Assembly (NCBI GenBank): GCA_033065855.1
Contig: JAVXUO010002322.1
Span: 248,001 to 312,000 of the forward strand
Source: Escallonia rubra
Taxonomy: Eukaryota > Streptophyta > Magnoliopsida > Escalloniales > Escalloniaceae
Direction of reading: 5' to 3'
DNA: 64,000 nucleotides
This document shows, in pieces, positions 12,221 through 23,326 of the stretch. A program made the translations under genes and the position numbers. A model generated the notes under the pieces. The model had not been told where the DNA came from. It saw nothing but the letters and a program-made list of their open reading frames with translations, and did not search any database. Every line of letters begins with the position of its first letter. Positions within the stretch are counted from its first letter, which is position 1.

Positions 12221-13028
12221 GTTTTCGGATATGTTCCTCTTCTGGCTTTCGGGACCCTAGATAGAATCTGTTCTTGTTGATTTCACCTTTTTCTTGTATG
12301 AGTATGTTGGTATTGATCATATGCAATAATCAATCTTGATGGCTATGGCCTCTTATTGTGCATTAAGACCTCTCTCTAGTCAGATAGTCAGCTGAAGCCT
12401 TTGATGTTGAACTCCACATGACCAATATATGAACATCAGAACACAATCTAAGATGAGGTCCTTATTGTTCAAAACATGACAGTGAAACGACTTCACCATT
12501 GCGTGAGTAAAACTCGAGCAAACAGGAGGGTAAATTCTGCTTTATGCGTTAAGCACTTCTAGGTGATTAGAAAAAATTAAAAGGAAGTCTATGTGCCACA
12601 GATCCATTGAGCAAAAGGTTTTACACGGTTCGAAACAAACTAGTGTCAAGTTGCAAAAAAATTGCACGAGGTGGGCACATCATAGAACCTGCAAGCCAGT
12701 GACATGGCACTATTTTAAGCATATAACAAAACCCGTCGTTTGAGTTCTAGAATCTTAAGGTGAAGCGACCATCTACTATGCATCATTCTTGAATTTATGT
12801 TCACCTCTTAAATGTATAATTTCGTTTTTACAAAAAAATGAACGATTCTCAAGTGGCATGATGAGGCTCCATCCTATCGTTCTTGGACCTATGCTCATCA
12901 CCGATGAAGCAAAAGTAACCATGGTCTATTAAACTCCCGCTCCCAAATGAAAAAGAAAAACACAAATAAATTTAAAAAAGGGCAAAATCGTAATTCTAAG
13001 GTTTGAACTCTTGCACCAAAGTCCCCGG
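12221..13028. other. Intergenic region between thioesterase and PWP2
   Basis: About 0.8 kb that must hold the end of one gene and the promoter of the next. I see no ORF or repeat of note beyond the telo-box-like words listed separately. Confidence 0.5.
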
Positions 13029-13074
13029 AGGGTTTAAGCACACAAAATGGTTGTGTAAGCTTAACAAAGGGTTT
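13029..13074 (+). promoter_or_regulatory. Two telo-box-like motifs before PWP2
   Basis: AGGGTTT occurs at 13029-13035 and again at 13068-13074, 18-63 bp before the PWP2 start codon. This word (AAACCCT on the other strand) is known to be enriched near transcription starts of plant ribosome-biogenesis and translation genes. Confidence 0.5.
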
Positions 13075-13091
13075 TACAGCATCTCACCACC

Positions 13092-16000
13092 ATGAACTTC
13101 AGGTTCCAAAACCTCCTCGGAGCACCCTACCGGGGCGGAAACGCCGTCGTCGTGGACAACACCCTGTTAGTCTCCCCTATCGGCAACCGCATCACAGCCA
13201 CCGACCTCATCAAGTCCGAAACCCTAACCCTACCCTGCCAGTCCTCCGCCAACATCGCCCGCCTCGCCGCCTCCCCCGACGGACTCTTTCTCCTCGCCGT
13301 CGACGACAACAACCGCTGCCTCCTCATCAACCTCCGCCGCCGCGCCGTCCTCCACCGCCTCTCCTTCAAGCACCCCGTCGCCGCCGTCCAGTTCAGCCCC
13401 GACGGCCGCCTTATCGCCGTCGCCGCCGGCCGGCACCTCGAGATCTGGCGCTCCCCTGGCTTCAAGAAGGAGTTCTTTCCATTCGAATTGATAAGAAAAT
13501 CTCCCGACTTTAACGGGGCGGTGACGGCGCTTGGCTGGAGCCCAGACTCGAGGCACGTGCTCGCCGGGTCGGAGGACTTGACCGTCAGGCTTTGCTGTGT
13601 CAATAAATCGAGTAGCTTTTTCGATCCCTTCAAGTTATTAGGTCATCATGACACAATTATTGGTGCTTTCTTTGGTGTTGATAAAAAAACAAATGGGGTT
13701 TCTAGGGTTTATACTTTGTCTCGTGATGGGGCCATTTTTAGTTGGAATTATATTCAGAAGGGTAATAATGTTGAAGTTAACGAAAATGGAGGGGAAAGCT
13801 CTGAACCGGCTTCTCCTGGTACGCCAGAGCAGGAAGTAAGTGTGACTGGTAATGTGAAGAAAAGAAAGAATTTTGATGGGGGAGATGGTAATCTGGAGGA
13901 AGAGAGAGGGTGTATGTTGCACGGAGGGAAATGGGAGCTGGTGAAGAAGGATTTCTTTATGCAGGCGCCAGCGAAGCTGACGGCGTGTGATTACCACAAG
14001 GGTCTTGATCTTGTGGTTGTGGGGTTCTCCAACGGCGTGTTTGGGCTGTATCAGATGCCCGATTTTGTTTGTATTCACCTGCTGTCAATCTCGCGGGAGG
14101 CGATCACCACGGCTACTTTTAATGAAATGGGAAATTGGTTGACTTTTGGGTGCGCAAAGCTCGGGCAGTTGCTTGTGTGGGAGTGGAAATCGGAGAGTTA
14201 TATACTGAAACAGCAGGGACATTACTTTGACGTGAATTGTGTTGCCTATTCGCCTGATTCTCAACTCTTGGCCACTGGAGCGGATGACAACAAAATCAAG
14301 GTGAGTGAGGAATGGAATTTGTTTTGTGTCATTATGTGAGCACTTATTTGAATAGAATGCCCAAAGTTTTTTACTATATGACTTGATTCGTAATCAAGTT
14401 CTATTACAATTCAAATCTTTCCTTTGTTTGGTTTGCTATTGGCAAAATGTTTGGAGAAAACAATGCACTTGGATGTTGTGGTGCTAGGCTCTGATTTATC
14501 GACAAGATGATATCTAGGTCGAAGGAAGTACAAGTTCATCCATCAAAAAAGGAAGAAGTTTAGGTCCATAAATGGCTTTGTAGGATGTGCATGCTTGTTT
14601 CAACTGTTCTTCATGCACACTAATGGCAGATTACTCATGCTTTCTGGTTAGCATGCGGAGTTAACATCCTTTGGGTTCCTAAGATTATGAGTTAGAGATC
14701 CACTGGAAGTACATTTTTATGTTGGTATGATTTTGAAGGTCCTATCTTCTATTTTCATGGCTGCTTTTAGCGCACTATATACAATGAAATTTGTCTTTTT
14801 ATGGCTGTATAACTACTGCAATGAGCACAAATAGAACTCTTGTCGTATTGATTGTTGCAGGTGTGGACAGTTTCTTCAGGCTTCTGTTTTGTGACATTCT
14901 CTGAGCACACAAACGCAGTCACTGCTCTGCATTTTATGGCCAGTAACCAATGTCTATTAAGTGCCTCTCTGGATGGGACAGTTCGTGCATGGGATCTCTT
15001 CCGTTATCGCAATTTTAGGACATTTACTACCCCTACTTCTAAGCAATTTGTTTCTTTAGCATCAGATCAGAGTGGTGAAGTAATTTGTGCTGGAACTCTT
15101 GATTCATTTGAGGTATTGACCTTTTCTAGATGGTTGCGACGTAGTTGTGGCACTGTTGTTAAATAGTGACTGGTTTTACCTTGTATGTCAGATATTTGTA
15201 TGGTCGATGAAGACGGGGCGGTTGTTGGATGTTCTAAGCGGGCACGAAGGTCCTGTTCATGGGTTAACATTTTCTCCTACAAATGTGAGTTGACCTAGTT
15301 CTATTGTTCATGTGGAAATAAGATTTTACACTAGATCATGTAGCTTGTCGCACTCTTTTAGCCTTTTTTCTGACTCTCAAATGATATTCTGAGTGTGAGC
15401 ATTGCTAACCAACAGCCCCCCTCCCACTAGTGTTACCGCCCAATTTCATTATAAAACCATGTAGAGCTAATAGCAACTTTCAAGAGTATGCCTATCACTT
15501 AGTGGGACTCATACTCTTTATTTTGGTCTTTTTGGATGGGTTTAATTGGATGTTTTATGTTTACTGTAGGCGATTTTGGCTTCATCTTCATGGGACAAAA
15601 CTGTTCGCTTGTGGGACGTTTTTGAAGGAAAGGGTGCGGTCGAAACATTTCCCCACACACATGATGTTCTTACGGTAGTATATCGTCCAGATGGAAAGCA
15701 ACTGGCTTGCAGCACACTCGACGGGCACATCCATTTCTGGGATCCAATTGATGGCTTGTTGATGTTCACCATTGAGGGCCGTAGAGACATTGCTGGAGGG
15801 CGTCTGATGACTGACCGCAGATCGGCTGCCAACTCCAGTTCTGGAAAGTGTTTCACAACCTTGTGCTATTCTGCTGATGGGAGTTATATTTTAGCCGGGG
15901 GAAATAGTAAATACATTTGTATGTACGATGTTGCTGATCAGGTTTGTTGCTTTTCTTTTACATGTATAGCAACTTTCTATATGCTGTAGCTGTCCAATCG

Positions 16001-17108
16001 TGCATTGAGTTACAATTTTAGTGCATTAATGCAAAAAAAATTCTACCTCGCAGGTATTGTTGCGCAGATTTCAGATAACCCAAAATCTCTCACTAGATGG
16101 AGTTCTTGACTTCTTGAATTCAAAGAAGATGACAGAAGCTGGTCCACTGGATTTAATTGACGCTGATGATATGGATACAGAGGAAGGTGTTGGTAAACAA
16201 ATACGAGTGAAGCCGGGTTATGATTTGCCAGGATCAATGCCTAACTCAGGGAGGCCCATTATTAGAACAAAGTGCCTGAGACTTGCACCAACAGGCCGGA
16301 GTTGGGCAGCTGCAACAACAGAAGGTGTTCTAATTTATTCGATAGACGAATCCTTTATCTTTGATCCGACTGATCTCGACATAGATGTCACGCCAGAGGT
16401 AATTTATTCAGAGTCTTTAATGGTATTATGTTGCGATTGCTCCTTAGATGATGAATAGTATTGGCAAGTACCGTGATTAAAATTTATAGCTAGCCTCTTG
16501 TACGGAAAATGATACCGCCAAGAGTAAAGTTGCTTTGGGACGCATCTCAGTCTATTGTGATGTGGCACTATTTTCTGTGCTGGTCGCCATTTTTATTCTG
16601 TGTTACCTTGTGGCACAGGCAGTCGATGCAGCTCTAGGTGAAGATCAACCCAAGAGAGCTTTAATTCTTAGCTTGCGACTGAATGAAGATGCCCTAATTA
16701 AAAAGTGCATTATTTCTGTCCGTCCAGTAGACATACCATCTGTTGTCTCCTCAGTCCCTTTCAAGTATGTACAAAGGTTAATTGATGCACTTGCACAGCT
16801 TTTGGAAGACTGCCCACATTTGGAGTTCATTCTTCGGTGGTGTCAGGTTTGCTCATTATTGTAATATTTGGAGATTCACTTCCTGTTAATCACAGTAGTT
16901 GGCTTTAATTGCATTTCTTCTGTTGGATGTATTGCAGGAGCTCTGCAAAACTCACGGTCACTCTATTCAACAGAACTCCAGAAATATGCTTCCCGCTTTA
17001 AAATCCTTGCAGAAGTCACTAACCAGGTTACATCAGGATTTGGCAGATACCTGTTCTTCTAATGAATATCTACTTCGATATTTATGCTCCACCAGTTCCA
17101 AGGCGTGA
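13092..17108 (+). CDS. PWP2: PWP2 / UTP1, WD40 protein of the small-subunit processome
   Basis: Nucleolar WD-repeat scaffold of the UTP-B complex, which binds pre-rRNA and supports 18S rRNA maturation. Seven exons: 13092-14300, 14861-15112, 15192-15284, 15570-15941, 16054-16398, 16619-16846, 16938-17108; every internal junction is in phase 0, giving 889 residues (Arabidopsis PWP2 is about 860). The start MNFRFQNLLGAPYRGGNAVV is the family N-terminus. WD repeats run through both halves, e.g. VAAVQFSPDGRLIAVAAG, AILASSSWDKTVRLWDVFEG and KQLACSTLDGHIHFWDP. An acidic linker with a KKRKNF basic patch lies in exon 1. The C-terminal helical UTP12-type domain includes RALILSLRLNEDALIKKCI. The first 400 bp are strongly GC-rich, then composition falls to the local average. 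The antisense ORFs across exon 1 are shadows of this bias. Confidence 0.97.
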
Positions 17109-18797
17109 TTACTTCATAAACACTCGGTAAGGGTTTCTGCGGGAAATTAGCATGTCCATATGCTTGCTTTAACACTCGCACACCCTCATTCCTCTCGGGA
17201 AGGTTACCATTTTCGCTAATGCGCAACAAAAGAGGTGGGAAAGCACATTTAGGTGCGCAGCAGGAATACTGTTTGCCAAACTAGATAACTTCACATTATA
17301 GTTTGGGCAATAGTATTCCTACTGTTTATCAATGATAAGCAAGAAATCAGCTCTCTGACCTGTTTGCATACTTGCCTTTGTACTCCAAGGCTTTGGAAAT
17401 AATTCTTCTGAACAGTCTCCCATGCTGTTTTGCAGGTACCATATATTCTTCGTATTATGCGTATACTTAAGCGTGCAGATGCTGCCGACTTATGAAATCA
17501 CGACCTATTCAGTGGCTAGCAATTTTGACTCATTCGCTGATCTTAGCCCGCAATTTTGTAATTCCTTCTCATCCTTAATCTATAGTGGCAAGCCTGCTCT
17601 TGCTCTGTCATTTTTCCGCCTTTTTCGATGCCCTGTTATAATGTGTGATGTAGTTCATTCCTTCTCTGCTAATTGGAAATTTTTCTTGATGTGCTCTGGG
17701 AGATGCTGAACTTATATTTTTCCAAATGCGAGCTAAACTGAGGGTAAGGACCTGTTCTATAACTGGCATTAACAGAGCCAGAAAGAACATTTTTTTCTAA
17801 ATCAACAAGGAAATTCAAGTCTGAACAATTTGAAAGGACCTAATATTTGTCGGACGAATCATACAAAAATAACAAAGCCAATCACCTTTGTCCGTCCGCA
17901 CACCGTGATTCACTTCGCTTCTCTTCAAGCTCTCGCATGCATGCAGATGCATCCCCATAACTATTCGGCTAGCAGTAATAACCAGGTATCTGGCGGACCC
18001 AAACCTCGCCTGCCCTCTACAACACAGACGACCGAACACATTGACCGGGCAAGGAACCCATAGTGACTACTCCAAAACCCCGTACTACACTATATTACAG
18101 AGCAGCCTCGAAAGCTCAGGCGGCAGCGATGACCGCGAGAAGCAATACCAAAGGAGGTGGCGTTTTGAAGGAGGAAAGGAGCGCTGTAATGTAGAAAACC
18201 TTGACAGAAATTTGGATCCATTCTTGAGCCATGGTTTTGATAAAACATCAGCTGTCATGGAAGTCATTGTCGACGGTGGAAGATTAACTCATCAATTCAA
18301 CAGTTGGTGGAGACCTTGGAAGCAGGGGAATGAAGCTGAAGCATCTCACTCTGGGACAAAGAAGCTGAAAATAGCTGGCCCCTGGAAAACCAAAGGCACA
18401 ACCACGGAAGACAGGATCACGGCTTTTACCTTTCTCCTTGCATTTCCTGCCCTATAAAGTTTCTGCTCACTTGCAACCTTCTTAAAAGTGCTCAAGATAC
18501 TCATTTGTCATAACTAGTACTAAGCAGATAGAAATGGTTAACTTACCAAAACCCCAACGTCAAGAAACGGAAGATATTACCTTATAACATAGACGCCTCT
18601 GATGTTCGCATGGTTGATTATAATCCCTTGCAAAAAAAGACCTCGATGGTTATTTTTGTTGGACCCCCTATTACCTAGGAAGCGCAAGATAGACTCACTC
18701 TGGTTGGAAATCTGTAAAAAAAAATAAGCAGAACTCGGCTTTATAACGCTCTTTCTTGGGTTTCGAAGGATATCTGAGTACAACAACTTAGCCCAAA
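17109..18797. other. PWP2 3' region and DNA of unknown origin before the LINE
   Basis: Contains the PWP2 3' UTR, a short inverted repeat at 17260-17322, and a 138-codon ORF at 18041-18457. The end of that ORF is basic and polar (KKLKIAGPWKTKG) and it lies just before the LINE endonuclease. It might be a remnant of LINE ORF1, but I see no zinc-knuckle or RRM motif. Nothing else is recognisable. Confidence 0.4.
17260..17322 (+). repeat. Short inverted repeat able to form a hairpin
   Basis: Arms 17260-17283 and 17299-17322 pair at 20 of 24 positions plus one G-U, around a loop of about 15 nt. It lies about 150 bp after the PWP2 stop, so it would be in the 3' UTR if transcription extends that far. 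It could be a MITE relic, an RNA stability element or a small-RNA precursor; sequence alone does not decide. Confidence 0.5.
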
Positions 18798-19361
18798 ATG
18801 AAAATTCTCAGCTGGAACCGTCGAGGGTGTAGTCAACCTCGGATAGTTCGATCAGCCTGCCAATTGATCTGCATTTATGACCCCACTGTTGTCTTTTGCA
18901 ATAAACTCACTTGGAATCAGCTCTGTTAAAATCCAAATTCCAATCCTTTGGGTATGCAAGTACTTATCATGTGAATCCCAAGAAGAATGGTAAAGGTGAC
19001 CTATGGGTAGGTTGGCTACCAAACTTAAGGGGAAAGTTTTGTTTAGTTCCAAGCAAGCACCTTCTCCTTATTGGATTTGGAGGAGTCCCAGGTGAATCTT
19101 TCACCGCTAGATTTATTTTTGGCAAAGCGAACATTCGAAAAAGATAAACGTGAGATTCTTTGCTCCGTACATTTCAGATAACAGGGACCCGTTACCTGTC
19201 ATGGGTGACTTCAATCAAGTTTTGTCCTCTAATGAGAAAAGTGGACAACAATCTCATAGTTATCCTGGCCACATTCATTAACCAACTTTATTGAAGAACA
19301 TCATGATTTGATAGCCATTCAACAAGACTATCAACTTTGCCGACATCTTAACGAGCTTCTA

Positions 19362-19680
19362 ATAAGGATTCATTTGATAAATTTTTTTTTTACAAAAGCA
19401 GTTAAATTTATTTTTTTTATAAAAATTTTTTGAGTGTTTGATAACCCAGTATTTATTTTTGATTTTTTTTTTTTTGTGTTTGATAACCCATTTTTTATTT
19501 TGTGAGTGGTTTGCGATGGCAGTGGTGGTGGTCTAAAAAAAAACCATTTTTGGAGTTTTTTTTCTTTTTAGTTTAAAAACTGGAGAAGAAAAAAATTTGT
19601 TACTAAACGGCCTTTTTTTTTTTTTTTTTCAAAACTGAAAAAAAACTGGAAAAAAAATTGAGTGTCAAACGGGGCCTAAG
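19362..19680. mobile_element. Small inverted-repeat element nested in the LINE
   Basis: About 320 bp, T-rich then A-rich, interrupts the LINE between endonuclease and reverse transcriptase. The right end reads GTGTCAAACGGGGCCT; the left end AGGATTCATTTGATAA is its imperfect reverse complement. AGGCCCCGTTTG ends are common in plant hAT-type MITEs. The LINE reading resumes afterwards. No clear target duplication was seen. Confidence 0.5.
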
Positions 19681-20697
19681 TTGTGAAAAGCTTATTTGGA
19701 CTAAACATTCAAAGGATAAATGGTTACGGCTGGTGATCGCAACACAAAATTATGCAACGACATCAATAAAATATCCTACTAACCTCCTCACATAATAATG
19801 ATACTCAAGGGAATATCTGCTCGACAGAACAAGATCGTTGAAATTATTTTCTACTGCACTTTACCTCCATACTATGCCCACCTGTATTAGAAAATCTCAC
19901 CTGGATGCACCCCAATGCCTTAACAAAGGAGGACTGATATCCTCGAGTTTCTCTCTCCATCCTGAAGGGTTGACTTCAACAAATCTTACACCGCACTAGA
20001 AATTCGCAGTGTTCCTATTGGATCCTCTAAAGTCACCAGGACCCGATGACATTTCACCAATACCATATGGATAGTGCTGGGGCTTCAAGAATGAATCCAT
20101 CACATCAGTTGTCCGATCGTTCCTTCCCTCAGGTATCATGTTATCGAAAGCTAACAGAACCTTACTTACTCCTATCCCTAGAAACTGACAGCCCACCCAC
20201 CCAGGAGACTTTCGACCGTTAAGCCTTTGTAATACTATATATAAAATTATTGCCAAGGTTATTGCCAATAGACTAAAAACTATTCTCCCGTCGGTCATCT
20301 CTCCCCACCAAAAGATTTTAGACAACATTCTTATAGCTGAAGAATTGACCAACATAATTAGGACTTATAAAGAAGGGAAACAAATTCTTGGAGCACTTTA
20401 GATGGACATAAGCAAAGCATATGATAGGCTACATTGGGATTTCATCGAGGCAGTATTTATCCATTTTTAGTTCCCAAATGAGATGATTCACCTTGTAATG
20501 CAGTGTCTAGCAATTGTATCCTAAGGCTCATCCAGGAAATCCTTTGTACCCTCGTGTGGAGTTAGACAAGGTGATTGCCCGTCAGAGCTCTTATTCATCT
20601 TTTTCTATAAAGATGTTATCCGAATAGCTAGTCAAAGCGAAGAAGGGAATATAGTGGTATTCGATATATCAAGCGTCCACCAGCATCACTTATCTGC

Positions 20698-20866
20698 TCT
20701 TTGCTGACGATTTCATCCTTTTTTTTCCACATTAATCCCTGAGTTAAGAGCTTAAACTTCTTAAGATCCTTCTAGATAACAATCTTTGCTGACGATCCCA
20801 TCGTTTTTTTTTATCCACATTGATCCCTGAGTTAAGAGCTTCTTAAGATCCTTCTATATAACTATC
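20698..20866 (+). repeat. Tandem duplication over the LINE RT active-site box
   Basis: A unit of about 85 bp beginning CTTTGCTGACGAT and ending near AAGATCCTTCTA occurs twice in a row with a few differences. It repeats the codons for the FADD box of the reverse transcriptase. This happened inside an inactive LINE copy or killed it. Confidence 0.7.
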
Positions 20867-23326
20867 TAACGGACTCGGAGCAACAAATCAATCTAGACAA
20901 ATCCAATCTTGTATCGGCCCAAAATGCCCCACAAACCTCCTTGAATATTGTACTTCAACTTTATGGATTCCACACTCAAACCACTTTTCGGATGTACCTG
21001 GGTACTACACTAGATGTTGTGAAACCTTGCAAAGAATTCTTTTGCAACCTCTTACCCAAAATCCAAAACAGGTGTGCTGGTTGGCCGAGTACACTGCTAA
21101 ACAAGGCCAAGAGGGCTACCTTAATCTCAGTACTTTCCTCGTTGTTAGCCTACCATATACAGGTTACACTCTTTTCTGCACGGGGTCAACTGATTTATCC
21201 ATTTGTGAGCCCAAATCAAATGGGAGACTGGGGTTTCACCGTTTGAAGTTCTACGACCTAGCATTAGTGGCCAAAACAAGCTGGAAAATTCTAACTCAAC
21301 CTGAATAGATAATCTCATCTTTGTCGGAAGCACTGTTCATCGCTTTCGCTCTTGTACTTCACCGGCCGGTGATAAACTCTTTATTATCTATGCTATTGCA
21401 AAAAATAAACCATTTCTCAGTGAAAAGAAGTTCATCTGCCTCCTGAAGTTGAAGAAGTGTCCTGGCAGGCAGGGGTACATTAGAAATGAGTATCTGTTGG
21501 CAAGTACGAGATGGTCAAGCATAAATATTGGAGCAGATTAACGTATTCCAACCATTCGAACCCTAGACTCACGATACTTTCAGCTCACACACGCAACCCT
21601 GAAACTCGGTGAATGACCGACCTCATAACTAAGACTCTTGGAGCGAAGCAATCCTCAGTGCAATCTTTCCCTCAAACATTGTCACTGTTATCAATCATAC
21701 ATATATCTCTGCTGCAAGCTGTAGGGATCGGTGTATATGGAACCCTCAACGGATGGAGAGCTTACTGTTAAATCAGCTTACCTTTTGCGGCATGCTAAGG
21801 AAATGTTTAGGTTAGACATTCTCAAGCCGCAGTACAACCTGGGAGATGCAATCCCGTCACATATCTGGTCTAAAATTTGGAAACTTTGAATCCCAGCCAA
21901 AACCCAGATAGTTCTATGGCAGCTGCTGCATGATTGGCTTCCGCTCAAAGCAATTCAAAAGACAAAGTATATTATCCATGAAAACTTCGGCGTCAACAGG
22001 ACATTGAGACATCTTCGCACTTATTCCTACCGTGCCAAGCTCTCTGAATGCTATCGTTCGGGTGTAGCCTGGAAATCCTTCGCACGACACCTATACCTTC
22101 ATTTAAAGAATGGTTAATAGCTTGGCGACCAAAACCACCAAGTTCTCCTACATTTCCTACCCAGCCCAAACTTTTATTTGATTGTTTACTTTAGTGCATC
22201 CAGTTATACCACAACGAGTATATAATCCGGCATACTCCCTTTACACCCAGAAAAATAATCGACCAGACTCGAATTTCGAACATAGCAATAAATTAAGCTA
22301 TGTTTGAGAAAACCAACCCTCATGCCAACATGAAAAGATTTCCCGCACAAACCCAACAATTCATAGCCTTAGAAGCCCTACTTCCCACCCGGCTACACCA
22401 AAACAATTCCAGCTATCAACGTACATTTCCCGTCCTATTACATTTTTACTTGGCAACTCATTGGAACAGTCAATCCGTTGGAACAGGACTGTGTATCATA
22501 GTCACAGATGACATTGGTGAATGACTAGGCACTGTATCAACTCCTATTCTACCTCTAACAAAATTTCACAAGCCAGGCGATCTCGGTATTACAAACATGT
22601 TAGTGGGCAAAATTGCATAATATCAAGCATATCATGATCCACACTAACTCCCATTACCTGCTTTAAGAGATGACTGGAGCTGAGGAGCTTGACAGCATGA
22701 TGAAACCCATTATGTATAATACATATGTCATCTACGCTCCTATTTTGACATGCGCATCGTAACCAAAAAAAATCCAGATATAATTCACAAAGCCAAACTA
22801 TTTGCTCAAACAGCAAGTACAGCAAACTCGTCCGCTAACCAGGAGTGGCTTACGATTTTATGGTGCAGACGAGAGGATCCTATCCTGGTGAACTTACTGG
22901 GCTGTGCATTTATAAGTAGTGATCTACTTTGTCGCCCTTCACCATGTTGTGTTGTGTTGGTCTTTTATACTTGTATTTATAGATATAGAGCCTTACGGGG
23001 TAACAACTTCCTGTAAAATGGTACGCATGCTAAACTCTCCGTGATCGTTTTATTTGATGTTAATGCAAGTCTGAAATCTAGCCAAAAAGAAAAAAACACC
23101 ATTTATCTGGAAGATATTATTCACTCAGGCCAAAAAAAGAACCTATCAATCAATTACCAATAAATAGATGATACAAGAACTTTCGGTTTATAAAATTATC
23201 CCAAAGCTGCTCTGTTATTAACGTAAAACCTCCTTCAAAATCCTATTGTGCTGAACCTTGAAATAACTAAGCTTAACGCATTGTGTCTGATTACCATACT
23301 CCCAAACGGTGGAATTCATGTCCACA

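Larger units (their letters stand above)
18798..23098 (+). mobile_element. L1-type LINE, degraded
   Basis: Remains of ORF2 of a plant non-LTR retrotransposon. The endonuclease start reads MKILSWNRRG (18798), the catalytic MGDFNQVLSSNEKSG lies near 19201-19245, and the reverse transcriptase shows [20 protein letters not shown] (about 20210-20270), MDISKAYDRLHWDF (about 20402) and the FADD box near 20702. A C-terminal zf-RVT-like part (IPAKTQIVLWQLLHDWLPLK, about 21892-21951) and a worn RNase H-like part (about 22580-22840) follow. Frames are interrupted many times by stops and indels, so it is inactive. An A-rich tail near 23082-23098 suggests the 3' end. A smaller element is nested at about 19362-19680. 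The true 5' end and target duplication were not found. Confidence 0.85.

Noticed and set aside
13127-14078. Antisense ORFs across PWP2 exon 1
   Set aside because: They mirror the codon bias of the PWP2 exon and show no known domain.
18041-18457. 138-codon ORF before the LINE as a host gene
   Set aside because: No recognisable family; possibly a LINE ORF1 relic, but no zinc knuckle or RRM motif was seen.
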